DNA of 64,000 nt from Clostridia bacterium (GCA_017439545.1 JAFSIW010000031.1:1-64000); one strand, 5' to 3'; positions 29,221-39,775 are shown, counted from the stretch's first letter. The notes: generated from the letters alone by a model not told the origin. Program-made: numbers and translations.

Positions 29221-29859
29221 TTAGGGTTTTACACCGATTTTTTTGCAATTTTCTGCCAAGGGACAATCGTTACACTTGGGAGCGCGGGCAGAACAAATCT
29301 CTCTGCCGAAATGAACGATGCGATGACAGAAATCATTGGACTCTTCAGGTGGCAAGATTTTTCTGAGTGCCATTTCAACCTGATAAGGGTCTTTGGAAGC
29401 CACCAGACCGATGCGGTTGGTGATGCGGATCAAATGCGTATCGGCAACCACGCTACCGGGTTGTTTATAAATGTCTCCCATAATCAGATTGGCGGTTTTA
29501 CGACCGATGCCGGGGAGTTTGATCAATTCTTCCAGACTGTCAGGAACTTGCCCGTCATAGGTATCACACAACATGTTGGCCATATCCACCAAGCTTTTTG
29601 CTTTTGTTTTATAAAGTCCGCAGGATTTAATCAGTTCTTCTACCTGTTCATAACTTGCTTTCGCCATCGTTGCAGGGGAAGGAAAGGCATCAAACAGAGC
29701 GGGAGTGACCAAGTTGACTCTGGCATCGGTGCATTGTGCCGATAGTCGAGTGGCTACCAATAACTGAAAGGCGTCGGCTGCCGTCAGGGAACACACCGCA
29801 TCGGGATATTTGATTTTTAGTTGTTTCACACAAAATTCGGCGCGTTCTTTTTTGGTCAT
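29221..29859 (-). CDS. nth: Endonuclease III
   Basis: 212 residues. It has the helix-hairpin-helix ELIKLPGIGRKTANLIMG with catalytic lysine, the catalytic aspartate in VVADTHLIRI, and the C-terminal 4Fe-4S ligands C-x6-C-x2-C-x5-C. It removes oxidised pyrimidines and cuts the abasic site. It lies 9 bp after rnhA, so the two form a small operon. Confidence 0.96.
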   Translation of the reverse strand: MTKKERAEFCVKQLKIKYPDAVCSLTAADAFQLLVATRLSAQCTDARVNLVTPALFDAFPSPATMAKASYEQVEELIKSCGLYKTKAKSLVDMANMLCDTYDGQVPDSLEELIKLPGIGRKTANLIMGDIYKQPGSVVADTHLIRITNRIGLVASKDPYQVEMALRKILPPEESNDFCHRIVHFGREICSARAPKCNDCPLAENCKKIGVKP

Positions 29860-29868
29860 AATTTACTC

Positions 29869-30306
29869 CTAACGATATTGTTCAATGGCGGTGGTAGCGA
29901 GGTTGTCACACCGCTCGTTTTCGGGATGTCCTGCGTGCCCCTTAACCCATACGATTTTCACCTTATGGGTATCAAGCAGTTGCAACAATTGCTCCCACAA
30001 ATCCGAGTTTAATGCAGGCTTTTTGTCGGCTTTACGCCATCCGTTTTTTTGCCAGGAACGGGCCCAGCCTTTGGTAATACCGTCGGCGGCGTATTTGGAG
30101 TCGGTGGTCAGAGTAACCGAGCATGGCTCTTTCAAAATTGAAAGGGCCTCAATGATGGCGGTCAATTCCATGCGATTGTTGGTAGTTTCTTTTTCACCGC
30201 CGCTCAGTTCCTTTTCAATCCCTTGATACCGCAATACGGCGCCCCATCCGCCGGGACCGGGATTGCCCGAACAAGCGCCGTCGGTGAAAATATCAACCTG
30301 CTTCAT
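29869..30306 (-). CDS. rnhA: Ribonuclease HI
   Basis: 145 residues. The catalytic acidic residues lie in [16 protein letters not shown], the [13 protein letters not shown] helix and TDSKYAADG, and the last one lies near [11 protein letters not shown]. It cleaves the RNA strand of RNA-DNA hybrids. The basic protrusion [19 protein letters not shown], typical of the E. coli type, is present. Confidence 0.97.
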   Translation of the reverse strand: MKQVDIFTDGACSGNPGPGGWGAVLRYQGIEKELSGGEKETTNNRMELTAIIEALSILKEPCSVTLTTDSKYAADGITKGWARSWQKNGWRKADKKPALNSDLWEQLLQLLDTHKVKIVWVKGHAGHPENERCDNLATTAIEQYR

Positions 30307-30337
30307 AGAATCCGCCTCTTTTTGCCTATTTTAAAAA

Positions 30338-30366
30338 AGTATACCATTATTTGGTTGAAAGTGCAA
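30338..30366 (-). promoter_or_regulatory. Sigma-A promoter of rnhA-nth
   Basis: On the minus strand TTGCAC (30361-30366), 17-bp spacer, TATACT (30338-30343), about 30 bp before the rnhA start. Confidence 0.65.
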
Positions 30367-30423
30367 CCTTTTTGATTAAACCTTTTTCTTCCTGCCATAC
30401 TAACAATATAAGGAGGATGAATT

Positions 30424-32697
30424 ATGCAAGCAATTATTATGGCGGGTGGGGAAGGTAGTCGACTGCGCCCACTTACTTGTAACACACCTAAACCGATGAT
30501 GAAATTGTGCGGCAAACCGATTTTAGAATATATTTTGGAATGGCTTTCCCTTCATCACGTGACCTCTGCTACCGTAACGCTGGGATACTTGCCACATATA
30601 ATTGAGGAGTACTTTTCAGAGGGGAAATACGGCGATATTGACCTAAAATTCGTAAGAGAAACCACGCCTCTTGGCACGGCAGGTGGCGTAAAACACGGGT
30701 TGCCTGCGGCTGAGGAAGATTTTTTAGTGGTAAGCGGCGATGCGCTGAGTGATTTTGACCTGTCGGCAGCTATGCAAGCTCATCGGTTAAGCAATTCGGC
30801 AATTACTTTGATTGCTACGCCGGTCGCTGACCCAAGGGAATATGGATTGGTCAACTGTGATGAGGATGGACGTGTTATCGGCTTTAATGAGAAGCCTTCC
30901 TGGCGGGGTGTAACAACCAATTTGGCCAATACCGGAATCTATATTATTCGCCCCGATATTCTTGAATTGATTCCCGATGACCGACCTTTTGATTTTGCCA
31001 AGGAATTATTTCCTCTTATGCTGGAAAAGCACATAACCATCGGAACCTATGTAGATAAAGGTTACTGGTGCGATATCGGCGATTTGGAAAGTTACCGTAG
31101 ATGCCAAACAGATCTTCTCAATCATAAGGTGAAGCACATTTCCGTACCGATTCATCCGACGACCCAAAAGGATTATCAGATCATATCTCCCTCTTATATC
31201 GGAGCAGGCGTACGTATTGGAAATGGTGCAATCATCGGACCGAACGCAGTAATTGAGGAGGGATGCGAAATAGGTGATTATGCCAGAATCCGATCTTCGG
31301 TGTTGCTTTCTGATTGCTATGTCGGAAAAAACAGCCGTATTACTTGCGGTGTGTTATCCCAAGGGGTTAGTGTTGGCAAACATGTCAGCATTTATGAAGG
31401 CGTGGTTTTGGGCGAAGGTGCTACGGTAGAGGACTATAGTGAGATTTTGCCGCACGTATTGGTTTGGCCACATAAAACTGTTGCCGAATACGTTCGCTTG
31501 AAGTCCAATTTGAAGGTGGGAGAAGTTCTTGGTGAATTTTTTGATGACGCCGGAATCTGTGGTACGGTAGGTATTCAGATAACACCGGAATTTTGCGCAC
31601 GTTTGGGCTGCGCGATCGGTTCGATTGATGGGGTTGATCGTGTTGGCATTGCCTACGAACAGGGGAATGAAACGAAAGCTATGTATCACGCTGTACTGTC
31701 CGGATTGTGCAGCACCGGGGTTCAGGTATGGGATTTCGGGCCACTGAATGGGGCGCAAATGCAATTGGCGTCATCTCTATGTCGTCTTTCTCTATCAGTA
31801 TATCTAAAAAGGGATGACGCGTGTGTCATCGAGATCCTTGATTCCTATGGATTGCCGTGCTCCGATGAAACGGAACGAAAAATCAAATCTATTCTTAATC
31901 GCGATTTATTTGTTCGATGTTCCGGCGAAAATTATCGGGATATCGCCGATCTGCGGCATTTTAAACTGGTATATCAGCAAGAGTTGGAACGGTTTTATCC
32001 CAATGGCCTTTCAGGGGTTTCAGCATGCATACAGGCGGAAGGAAAAGAGGATGACCGATATTTAAAGGATTTATTGGTTCGCGCAGGGGGAATTGCGAAA
32101 AAACTTCCGCTGTTTGACCTTTCAAAAGACGGGAGATGCTTGCGCTGCATTGATGAAAACGGTAACGAATATTCTACTTTTGCAACGACAGTTTTAGGGT
32201 GTCGGATGCTATGCCGACAATCGCCGGTGATTGCGATGCCTATTGACACTCCGATCAGTTTGATCAAACTGATACAGAGCAATGGGAGCGATTGCTTGAT
32301 ATACGGGCGTAAAAATGATCGATCAGCGAGACAACTTGCGCGAGAGCAAGGATGGTTGCGGGACGGTGCCATGCTTGCCCTATGTATTTTAAGTTATATG
32401 AAGGAGCATCATCTAACCCTATCTCAATGTATGAAAGAGGTCCCCGTGGGAACCGTATGTGAGGGTGAAATTCCTATTGTATGTGGGCCGTCGGAGGTTA
32501 TGGAACAAATCAAAGAGTTTACTAGGTTAACGGATGGCGGCGCGCTATATGAGAGTAAGAGTGGCATTGTGAGAATTTGGCCCGCTAAAAACGGCAAAAG
32601 AATCAAGCTTTTGGCAGAAGCGGCTAACTTTGAAGTTGCGCAGGAACTGTGCGGCGAGTTGCAAGGTAAAATCGCGGATATACTTGACACGGAATAA
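30424..32697 (+). CDS. Sugar-1-phosphate nucleotidyltransferase fused to a degenerate phosphomannomutase domain
   Basis: 757 residues in three parts: a nucleotidyltransferase domain (1 to about 235) with GGEGSRLRPLT and a complete-looking sugar pocket; a left-handed beta-helix of hexapeptide repeats (about 245-350); and a phosphohexomutase-like region (about 370-757). In the mutase part the phosphoserine loop (TASHNP in active enzymes) and the metal loop (DGDxDR) are not recognisable, so it is probably regulatory or structural. Such GMP-pyrophosphorylase/PMM-like fusions occur in cyanobacteria and Clostridia. The exact sugar is unknown. AAGGAGG precedes the ATG. Confidence 0.87.
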   Translation: MQAIIMAGGEGSRLRPLTCNTPKPMMKLCGKPILEYILEWLSLHHVTSATVTLGYLPHIIEEYFSEGKYGDIDLKFVRETTPLGTAGGVKHGLPAAEEDFLVVSGDALSDFDLSAAMQAHRLSNSAITLIATPVADPREYGLVNCDEDGRVIGFNEKPSWRGVTTNLANTGIYIIRPDILELIPDDRPFDFAKELFPLMLEKHITIGTYVDKGYWCDIGDLESYRRCQTDLLNHKVKHISVPIHPTTQKDYQIISPSYIGAGVRIGNGAIIGPNAVIEEGCEIGDYARIRSSVLLSDCYVGKNSRITCGVLSQGVSVGKHVSIYEGVVLGEGATVEDYSEILPHVLVWPHKTVAEYVRLKSNLKVGEVLGEFFDDAGICGTVGIQITPEFCARLGCAIGSIDGVDRVGIAYEQGNETKAMYHAVLSGLCSTGVQVWDFGPLNGAQMQLASSLCRLSLSVYLKRDDACVIEILDSYGLPCSDETERKIKSILNRDLFVRCSGENYRDIADLRHFKLVYQQELERFYPNGLSGVSACIQAEGKEDDRYLKDLLVRAGGIAKKLPLFDLSKDGRCLRCIDENGNEYSTFATTVLGCRMLCRQSPVIAMPIDTPISLIKLIQSNGSDCLIYGRKNDRSARQLAREQGWLRDGAMLALCILSYMKEHHLTLSQCMKEVPVGTVCEGEIPIVCGPSEVMEQIKEFTRLTDGGALYESKSGIVRIWPAKNGKRIKLLAEAANFEVAQELCGELQGKIADILDTE

Positions 32698-32712
32698 GAA
32701 TTATAGTAAAAT
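32684..32712 (+). promoter_or_regulatory. Sigma-A promoter of rnj inside the end of the upstream gene
   Basis: Perfect TTGACA (32684-32689), 17-bp spacer, TAAAAT (32707-32712). The -35 box lies in the last codons of the sugar nucleotidyltransferase gene. The leader that follows contains a GGGGG/CCCCC hairpin at 32743-32756 without a T-run. Confidence 0.8.
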
Positions 32713-32800
32713 ACACAATATATTGGAGTATTATATGCTAATGGGGGATTTCCCCCTACATATCTATAAATTTAATTCAACTTCGGAGGAAAACAACTGA

Positions 32801-34612
32801 ATGGCAATAACCAAATCCGACTATATTGGCGTGAAACGACAATCATCTGCCCGCACCGGTAAACCCGTAATGATCGATGAATTGGGTTCTGCGAGGCCCA
32901 AAACAACCGCCAAAAAGAACAAAGTGCAAAAATCTGATTATAAATCTCCCAAGAAGGATGCCTTAAAGCTGATTTCATTGGGCGGGTTGAATGAGATCGG
33001 TAAAAATATGACCCTTTACGAATATGCAAACGATATTTTTATCGTGGATTGCGGCATGACCTTTCCCACGGAAGAAATGCCCGGTGTTGATATTGTTATT
33101 CCTGATTTTACTTATGCCATCCAAAACAAGGACCGTATTAAAGGGATCGTAATTACTCACGGTCACGAGGATCATATTGGCGGTCTGCCTTATTTTTTAA
33201 AGAATGCCAATATTCCCGTGTACGGCACAAAATTAACTCTCGGTCTGATCAAAATTAAATTAAAAGAGCACGGCTTGTTGAATTCGGTAAAACTGAAAGA
33301 GGTTAAACCCGGGGATAAGGTCAAACTGGGTTGTTTTGGCGTGGAATTTATTCATGTAAACCATTCCATTCCCGATGCTGTTGCTATTGCGGTCAAAACG
33401 CCGGTTGGCACGCTGGTGCAAACAGGTGACTTTAAGATCGATGCTACTCCCATCGACGGTGATGTGATTGACTTGTCCCGTTTTGCCGAGCTTGGTCAGG
33501 AGGGCGTTACTGCTCTGTTAATGGATTCAACCAATGCCACGCGACCGGGCTTTACTATGAGTGAAAGTAAGGTGGGTGCAACCTTCTCTCAATTCTTTAA
33601 GCAGGCCGCCAAAAAGAGAATTGTGGTTGCAACCTTTTCCAGTAATATTCATCGGGTGCAGCAAATCGTGGATGAAGCGATAAAATGTAAGCGAAAGGTT
33701 TGCGTTTCAGGCCGTAGTATGGAGAATGTTGTCAATATCGCAATGGAACTGGGATATTTATCCATTCCAAGCGGCGTTTTGATCCCCTTGGATATGATTC
33801 GTGAATACAAGGACGAGCAGCTTGTGATTATTACAACCGGCTCTCAAGGGGAGCCGATGTCGGCTTTGCACCGTATGGCATTTAATGACCATCGTCAGAT
33901 CAGTGTAGGCTCAAATGATTTGATTATTATTTCAGCAACACCCATTCCCGGCAATGAAAAAATGGTGAACACTGTGGTAAATGAGCTGATGAAAAAAGGC
34001 GCGCAGGTCATTTACGAACGGATGTATGATGTGCACGTTTCGGGGCATGCCTGTCAAGAAGAGTTGAAACTGATGCTTAGTTTGACTAAACCCAAGTATT
34101 TCATCCCTGTTCACGGAGAGCAAATGCATTTGCGTAAAAATGCGGAATTAGCGTCGGAACTGGGACTTCACAAGGATCGTATCGTGATTGGCGATATTGG
34201 TAAAATTATTGAGATTTCTGAGAAAAAAGTGCGTTTAAACGGCGACGTTCCTGCCGGTTTTGTGATGGTTGACGGGCTTGGCGTCGGTGAGGTCGGCAAT
34301 ATTGTTTTGCGCGAGCGCAAACGTTTATCGGAAGACGGCGTAATTGTGGTTGCCATTTCGGTAGACCGCTATTCGGGATACGTGGTTGCAGGACCTGAGT
34401 TGACTTCTCGCGGGTTTATCTATGAAAAAGAAAACGACCGCTTGTTAGAAGATGCGCGGAATCACGTGTCGCATACGCTGGAATCTTTGAGTTTTCAAAC
34501 CAATAAGGATCTGGCCAATGCCAAAAACAAGATTCGTGACAGTTTATCTCGGTATATTTATCAGGTAACTCATAAAGAACCTATAGTACTGCCTATTATT
34601 CTCGAGGTATAA
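32801..34612 (+). CDS. rnj: Ribonuclease J
   Basis: 603 residues. An unusual basic, low-complexity N-terminal extension of about 50 residues precedes the beta-lactamase/beta-CASP core. The zinc motif is H120-x-H122-x-D124-H125, with DSTNATRPG and the C-terminal HVSGHACQEEL region also present. RNase J has both endo- and 5'-3' exonuclease activity in mRNA and rRNA processing. GGAGG lies 11 bases before the ATG. gdpP follows after 19 bp. Confidence 0.95.
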   Translation: MAITKSDYIGVKRQSSARTGKPVMIDELGSARPKTTAKKNKVQKSDYKSPKKDALKLISLGGLNEIGKNMTLYEYANDIFIVDCGMTFPTEEMPGVDIVIPDFTYAIQNKDRIKGIVITHGHEDHIGGLPYFLKNANIPVYGTKLTLGLIKIKLKEHGLLNSVKLKEVKPGDKVKLGCFGVEFIHVNHSIPDAVAIAVKTPVGTLVQTGDFKIDATPIDGDVIDLSRFAELGQEGVTALLMDSTNATRPGFTMSESKVGATFSQFFKQAAKKRIVVATFSSNIHRVQQIVDEAIKCKRKVCVSGRSMENVVNIAMELGYLSIPSGVLIPLDMIREYKDEQLVIITTGSQGEPMSALHRMAFNDHRQISVGSNDLIIISATPIPGNEKMVNTVVNELMKKGAQVIYERMYDVHVSGHACQEELKLMLSLTKPKYFIPVHGEQMHLRKNAELASELGLHKDRIVIGDIGKIIEISEKKVRLNGDVPAGFVMVDGLGVGEVGNIVLRERKRLSEDGVIVVAISVDRYSGYVVAGPELTSRGFIYEKENDRLLEDARNHVSHTLESLSFQTNKDLANAKNKIRDSLSRYIYQVTHKEPIVLPIILEV

Positions 34613-34631
34613 TTTTTTCGGTGGTGATCGT

Positions 34632-36611
34632 ATGAGAAAGAAACAAGTCAAAACTCACAATTTACTGTTGCGGTTGGTAACAGCATTTATCTTTGCCTTG
34701 GTTGCTGCTTGCATTGCTATGTTAATTGCCAAGCAAACGGCATTATTCTTTGCGTTTTCTCTGGTCACCATCGGCCTGTTTATTTGGGCTTTTGTGCTCA
34801 TTCGCCGTAGCGGCAATGTCGTTTCTTCCTTTTACCGTTCGGTTATTGGTAAGCTGACCGTTCCCAATTCTGACATCTATAACCATTTTAGTCTGCCCGT
34901 GGTTATTCTGCAAAACGATGAGGTCATTTGGTATAACGGGTTATTTCGAAGCGCTGTTCTCAAGGGGGATGACGCGGTCGGTGCGTTACCTGAATCGGTG
35001 TTATCAATGGCGGCAAGGAGTGTTCTTGAGGCGACCGGCAAGTGTGACGTTTCGGCGGGGGGCAAGCATTATATGGTTTATGGCTCGTCGTTTACGGATG
35101 AGACTACATATTCTGTTTTGTATTACGTAGACATAACGCAACTCAAAAACACACAGCGTGAGTATGAAGAAACTCGCCCCGTTGTTGCCGTGTTGGCTAT
35201 TGATTCCTTTGAAGAAATTACTGACGATATGGCTGAGAGTGATCAGGCAAAATTCAAAGGTGCCATTGACAAGGAAATTGAGCGTTTTACCGGTGAGATT
35301 TCCGGTATAACCAAAAAACTGAAGAATAATCGCTATATTTCGGTATTTGATGAGCGAAGCTTGTCGTTGCTTAAAGTTTCAAAGTTGTCTATTCTTGACC
35401 ATGTTCGCAATCTTGATTTCGGTAATAAAACCCGCGCAACGCTGTCAATCGGGATCGGTCACGGTGAGAACTCGCTGAAGCAATGTGAAGTGTTGGCTTT
35501 ACAGGCGCTTGAAATGTCCCAAGGGCGCGGCGGCGATCAAGCTACTATTAAAACGGGAGATTCGTATGAGTTTTACGGCGGTGTTACCAACGAAAGCGTT
35601 GAAAAGCGCACAAAGGTAAAAACCAGAGTTGTCGCTTCCGCCTTGAAAGAACTAATCCGAAGCAGCGATCGTGTGTTTATTATGGGCCACAAATACGGCG
35701 ACGTTGATAGCCTTGGCGCGTCTTACGGCCTTTGGAAATGTGTCTGTGACCTTGGGAAAGAAGGATACATGATTGTTGACGAAAAAACACATCTTGCAGA
35801 CAGCATGATTCAAAAGATTCGCAATGAAGCGCCGGGCGATCCGATTTTGAACGGGGAGGATGCAGAACAATTGCTCACCCGTCAAAGCCTTTTGATTGTT
35901 TGCGACACTCATCGCAAGGATTTTGCCGAATATCCTGCGTTGATTGACTTGTGTCGTACTACGGTTGTGATTGATCATCATCGCAAAAACATTGATTTTA
36001 TTGATAATAGCGTCATTTTTTATCACGAGCCACACGCTTCGTCAGCTTGCGAAATGGTTGCAGAACTTGTTCAATATATTCATCGTTCTGCGATTCAAAA
36101 ATCTCAGGCTGAAGCCTTGCTTGCAGGTATTATGCTGGATACAAGAAATTTTGTCTTGAGAACGGGTGTTCGTACCTTTGAAGCTTCTGCCTATTTGCGC
36201 GGCTGCGGTGCGGATCCTGTTGCGGTAAAAAAATTGTTTTCCGATTCCATCGCCATTTATCGAGAACGAGCGTCATTGGTTTCCCATGCCGAATTTTTTG
36301 ATCGTTTTGCAATTGCCATCGGCGAGGAAAACCATACCGTTTCCCGTGTTGCTGCCTCGCAAGCGGCAGATGAGTTGTTGAATATCGAAAACGTGGATGC
36401 TTCTTTTGTTGTTTTTTCTGCTGGCGAAACGATCAATATCTCCGCGCGGTCATTGGGCAAATTCAACGTACAACTGGTAATGGAGGCATTGGGTGGCGGC
36501 GGTCACCATACCATGGCGGCTACTCAGATCCAAAATGTAACGTTAGACGAGGCGAAAACTCGTTTGATTCATATTTTAGAACAAACAACTCGAAAGGATG
36601 AGTTAAAATGA
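34632..36611 (+). CDS. gdpP: Cyclic-di-AMP phosphodiesterase, GdpP type
   Basis: 659 residues: two membrane helices (about 12-55), a PAS-like domain (about 75-155), a degenerate GGDEF domain (about 175-310, with GRGGDQAT where active cyclases have GGDEF), a DHH domain starting at GHKYGDVDS near 352 with VVIDHHRK, and a DHHA1 domain ending in GGGHHTMAA. The family hydrolyses c-di-AMP and so influences wall and potassium homeostasis. The gdpP-rplI gene pair with a 4-base overlap is conserved across Firmicutes and supports the call. Confidence 0.95.
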   Translation: MRKKQVKTHNLLLRLVTAFIFALVAACIAMLIAKQTALFFAFSLVTIGLFIWAFVLIRRSGNVVSSFYRSVIGKLTVPNSDIYNHFSLPVVILQNDEVIWYNGLFRSAVLKGDDAVGALPESVLSMAARSVLEATGKCDVSAGGKHYMVYGSSFTDETTYSVLYYVDITQLKNTQREYEETRPVVAVLAIDSFEEITDDMAESDQAKFKGAIDKEIERFTGEISGITKKLKNNRYISVFDERSLSLLKVSKLSILDHVRNLDFGNKTRATLSIGIGHGENSLKQCEVLALQALEMSQGRGGDQATIKTGDSYEFYGGVTNESVEKRTKVKTRVVASALKELIRSSDRVFIMGHKYGDVDSLGASYGLWKCVCDLGKEGYMIVDEKTHLADSMIQKIRNEAPGDPILNGEDAEQLLTRQSLLIVCDTHRKDFAEYPALIDLCRTTVVIDHHRKNIDFIDNSVIFYHEPHASSACEMVAELVQYIHRSAIQKSQAEALLAGIMLDTRNFVLRTGVRTFEASAYLRGCGADPVAVKKLFSDSIAIYRERASLVSHAEFFDRFAIAIGEENHTVSRVAASQAADELLNIENVDASFVVFSAGETINISARSLGKFNVQLVMEALGGGGHHTMAATQIQNVTLDEAKTRLIHILEQTTRKDELK

Positions 36612-37051
36612 AAGTAATCTTAACGGCAGATGTGAAGAACATCGGCAAAAAAGGCGAATTGCATCAAGTGTCTGATGGCTATGCCAGAAACTTTTTGCTG
36701 CCCAAGGGTTTGGCGGTAGAAGCAGGTGCGCAAGCCATGACCGAACTGAAAAACCGTGAGGAATCGGATGCTTATAAAAAGAAGAAAGCGAAAGAAGATG
36801 CCGAAGCTATAAAAGCGAAACTGAATGGCAAAACCATTCACATTTCGGCAAAAGCAGGTTCAGCAGGTCGCTTGTTCGGATCGGTTACCACCGGTGAAAT
36901 TGCCACCGCTATTAAAGGCGCAACCGGTTGTGAAGTGGACAAGCGTAAAATCAGCCTGAACAGCGATATTAAAAATTACGGTACCTATACCGTAGAGGTT
37001 AAATTACATCAAGGCATTGCCGCTGAACTTACCGTAGAAGTCGGCGAATAA
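36608..37051 (+). CDS. rplI: 50S ribosomal protein L9
   Basis: 147 residues. The N-terminal signature [22 protein letters not shown] and the long connecting helix rich in K/E/A (about 45-80) to the C-terminal RNA-binding domain are typical. The ATG overlaps the gdpP stop by 4 bases. Confidence 0.97.
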   Translation: MKVILTADVKNIGKKGELHQVSDGYARNFLLPKGLAVEAGAQAMTELKNREESDAYKKKKAKEDAEAIKAKLNGKTIHISAKAGSAGRLFGSVTTGEIATAIKGATGCEVDKRKISLNSDIKNYGTYTVEVKLHQGIAAELTVEVGE

Positions 37052-37067
37052 TAAAGGGGAAATTCAA

Positions 37068-39659
37068 ATGGAAAAGAAAACCTTACATATCGTGTCCCAC
37101 TCTCACTGGGACCGTGAATGGTACATGAGTTTTGAACAGCACCGTATGCGTTTGGTGGAACTGTTTGATACGCTGATTGAAACCATGGAAAACCATCCCG
37201 AATACAAGTATTATCACATGGACGGTCAGTACGTGGTGATAGAGGACTATCTGGAAGTACGCCCTCAAATGAAGGATCGGCTGTTCAAACTGATTGGGGA
37301 AGACCGCATTCAAATCGGACCTTGGTACGTGTTGCAAGACGAATACCTGACCAGTGGTGAAGCCAACGTTCGGAATATGCTGTATGGCATTAAACTGTGC
37401 AAAAGCATTGGTGCTGATCCTGTAATGTGCGGCTATTTTCCCGATGCCTTTGGTAATATTTCGCAAGCTCCTCAAATTTTGCGTGGGTTTGATATTGATA
37501 CTGCCGCATTTGGTCGTGGGGTAGGGGCTATTTTGGAAAATAATACGGTGGATAAAACCTCTCCCACCAATCCTTCTGAAATCATCTGGCGTTCTCCCGA
37601 TGGGTCGGAAGTCATCGGCGTTATGTTTGTGGCCTGGTATCATAACTCAATGGAACTGCCCACCACGAAAGAAGCGTTGAAAGAAAAACTGGACAGCACC
37701 ATCGGCTCGCTGGCACCATCTGCGGCAACGCCTCATTTGTTGGGATTGAACGGTTGCGACCATCAACCCATTCAAACCGATGTACACGAAGCCATTGCTT
37801 TGGCTAATGAAATTTATGAAGGCGAATACGACGTGATCCACTCGAACTTTAAAAATTACGTGGATGCAGTTCGTCCTTATAAAGATAAGTTCCCTGTGTT
37901 AGAAGGGGAGATCAACGGTCAGCGCACCAAAGGGGAAGTGCCCTTGATTGATACCGCTTCTACCCACGTTCCGCTGAAGCAACGGAATCATCGGGGTCAA
38001 AATGCATTGGAACGGATTGCCGAACCTTTGAGCGTGATCGCTATGCACAGTGGCGATAAATATCGCTATGACGAACTGTTCTATGCTTGGCGCACTTTGA
38101 TGCAAAACCATCCGCATGACTCCATTTGCAGCTGTAGTTGTGACGACGTTACCCGTGAAATGGTGACACGTTTTGAAAAATCCTATCAAGCCGCCAAATT
38201 TGTGGCAGATGAAGCCATGGACGGTGTGGTAAAAGCCATTCATACCGATGATTTGTCCGATCATAACATCGTTGTATTCCATACCAGTCCCTTTAAAACG
38301 GTAGATACCGTAACCACCTACGTGGATTTCCCTGAAGACACTGACGTGTCTGCTTTGTCGGTTACCGACCGCCAAGGGAACGTGATTCCTTGTTCTTATA
38401 AAGATCTGGGTCGCACCTTTACGTTCACCTTGCCCAAGGATCGTTTCCGCAAGCCCAAATACGTGAAACGGTTTGAAGTAACCATGCTGATTGCCGCCGA
38501 AGGAATCGGTTATAACACCTACTTGGTCAAACCTGTTGCCGCCAAGGCAGATTGCGGTCTGACCGTTACCGAACGTGGTGCCGAAAACAATGCGTTGTCC
38601 TTCGTGATTGAACCAAACGGCTCCTTGACCGTGACCGACAAGCAAAGCGGCAGAGTGTATAAAAATAACAATATCTATGAAGATCTGGGCGACGTGGGTG
38701 AAAGCTATAACTTCCGTCCTGTGGCAAACGATACCCCCATTACCACTGCCAACGACGTTGCCAAGGTGTGGGTAGAGGAACAAACCGATTTCTCGGTTAC
38801 CTTCGGTATTGAAAATCACATGACCCTGCCCGTTGGTGCGGTCAATAAACAGCGCTCCTCCGAGACGTTGGATCAAATCATTACCACCTTTGTTACCTTG
38901 AAGGCTGACGTGGCTCGCATTGATGTGAACACCCGTTGGAACAATCAAGCCGAAAACCATCGTTTCCGTGCCTTGTTCCAACCCGAACTGCAATGTGAGA
39001 CCTGCTTGGCAGAAGGTCAGTTTGACGTGGTTGACCGTGAAATCGTGCCTTATCAAACTTGGGAAAATCCCTGCTATTGCCAACGAATTCAATCCTTTGT
39101 TGCTTTGCAGGATGAAAACGACGGCAACGGTTTGCTGGTTGCTGTTCGCGGTCTTAATGAATATGAAATTCTTCGTGATGGTCAAAATACTATGGCGTTA
39201 ACCTTGCTTCGCTGTGTGGCTGAATTGGGCGACTGGGGTTATTTCCCCACGCCGGACGCTCAATGCAAAGGGGATCATTCGGTATGCTATTCCATTGTTC
39301 CCTTTCATGCCGATACCCGCGCGGCTGCTTATCATCAAGGCTTTACCTTTAACGGCGATCCGTTGCACGCGGTTGCTACCGACCGTCACCAAGGCGTACA
39401 ACCTGCGCAAAAGACTTTGGTTGCCGCAAAGGGTGATTATATGTCTTTTGCCGCCTTCAAAAAGGCTGAGGCAGATGACGATGCTGTGCTTCGTTTCTAC
39501 AATGCCGATCGCCATGCTACATCCCTCACACTGACCTTCCCTGAAGGTAAGCGAGCGGTATATAGCGTAAATCTGGCAGAACAGAATGCCGAAGAGATCG
39601 GTGATTGCACCATAGATGTTCCTGCCAAGAAAATTGTCAGTTATAAAATTCAGTTCTGA
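37068..39659 (+). CDS. GH38 alpha-mannosidase
   Basis: 863 residues without a signal peptide, hence cytoplasmic. The N-terminal metal site SHSHWDREW (H11, H13, D15) and the nucleophile D126 in YFPDAFG are present; beta-sandwich domains follow from about 480. GH38 enzymes remove alpha-linked mannose from glycans by a retaining mechanism. The gene follows rplI by 16 bp but is probably a peripheral addition to that operon; a terminator follows. The NagB-like gene downstream suggests use of host or fungal glycan breakdown products. Confidence 0.93.
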   Translation: MEKKTLHIVSHSHWDREWYMSFEQHRMRLVELFDTLIETMENHPEYKYYHMDGQYVVIEDYLEVRPQMKDRLFKLIGEDRIQIGPWYVLQDEYLTSGEANVRNMLYGIKLCKSIGADPVMCGYFPDAFGNISQAPQILRGFDIDTAAFGRGVGAILENNTVDKTSPTNPSEIIWRSPDGSEVIGVMFVAWYHNSMELPTTKEALKEKLDSTIGSLAPSAATPHLLGLNGCDHQPIQTDVHEAIALANEIYEGEYDVIHSNFKNYVDAVRPYKDKFPVLEGEINGQRTKGEVPLIDTASTHVPLKQRNHRGQNALERIAEPLSVIAMHSGDKYRYDELFYAWRTLMQNHPHDSICSCSCDDVTREMVTRFEKSYQAAKFVADEAMDGVVKAIHTDDLSDHNIVVFHTSPFKTVDTVTTYVDFPEDTDVSALSVTDRQGNVIPCSYKDLGRTFTFTLPKDRFRKPKYVKRFEVTMLIAAEGIGYNTYLVKPVAAKADCGLTVTERGAENNALSFVIEPNGSLTVTDKQSGRVYKNNNIYEDLGDVGESYNFRPVANDTPITTANDVAKVWVEEQTDFSVTFGIENHMTLPVGAVNKQRSSETLDQIITTFVTLKADVARIDVNTRWNNQAENHRFRALFQPELQCETCLAEGQFDVVDREIVPYQTWENPCYCQRIQSFVALQDENDGNGLLVAVRGLNEYEILRDGQNTMALTLLRCVAELGDWGYFPTPDAQCKGDHSVCYSIVPFHADTRAAAYHQGFTFNGDPLHAVATDRHQGVQPAQKTLVAAKGDYMSFAAFKKAEADDDAVLRFYNADRHATSLTLTFPEGKRAVYSVNLAEQNAEEIGDCTIDVPAKKIVSYKIQF

Positions 39660-39665
39660 TTCTTA

Positions 39666-39700
39666 AAAAGTGCCGCTGATAAAGCGGCGCTTTTGCTTTT
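39666..39700 (+). terminator. Terminator after the GH38 mannosidase
   Basis: A 12-bp stem (39666-39677 with 39683-39694, one G-T pair) is followed by a T-rich tract, directly after the mannosidase stop. Confidence 0.85.
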
Positions 39701-39737
39701 GTGACAAGATTTTGTAAATACATTGCATAAAATTGTA

Positions 39738-39775
39738 AAGACAGAAATAGCAGGTCTATTGTATAATGGACCTGC
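39738..39775 (+). promoter_or_regulatory. Promoter with palindromic operator around its -10 box
   Basis: AAGACA (39738-39743), 18-bp spacer, perfect TATAAT (39762-39767). The -10 box sits in the centre of an inverted repeat GCAGGTC (39750-39756) / GACCTGC (39769-39775). A protein bound there would block RNA polymerase, so a repressor operator is likely; the regulator is not in the window. Confidence 0.6.

Noticed and set aside
37899..39185. 428-codon open frame on the minus strand inside the mannosidase gene
   Set aside because: Its product has no family features and it is antisense to a clearly conserved GH38 gene; it reflects codon bias.
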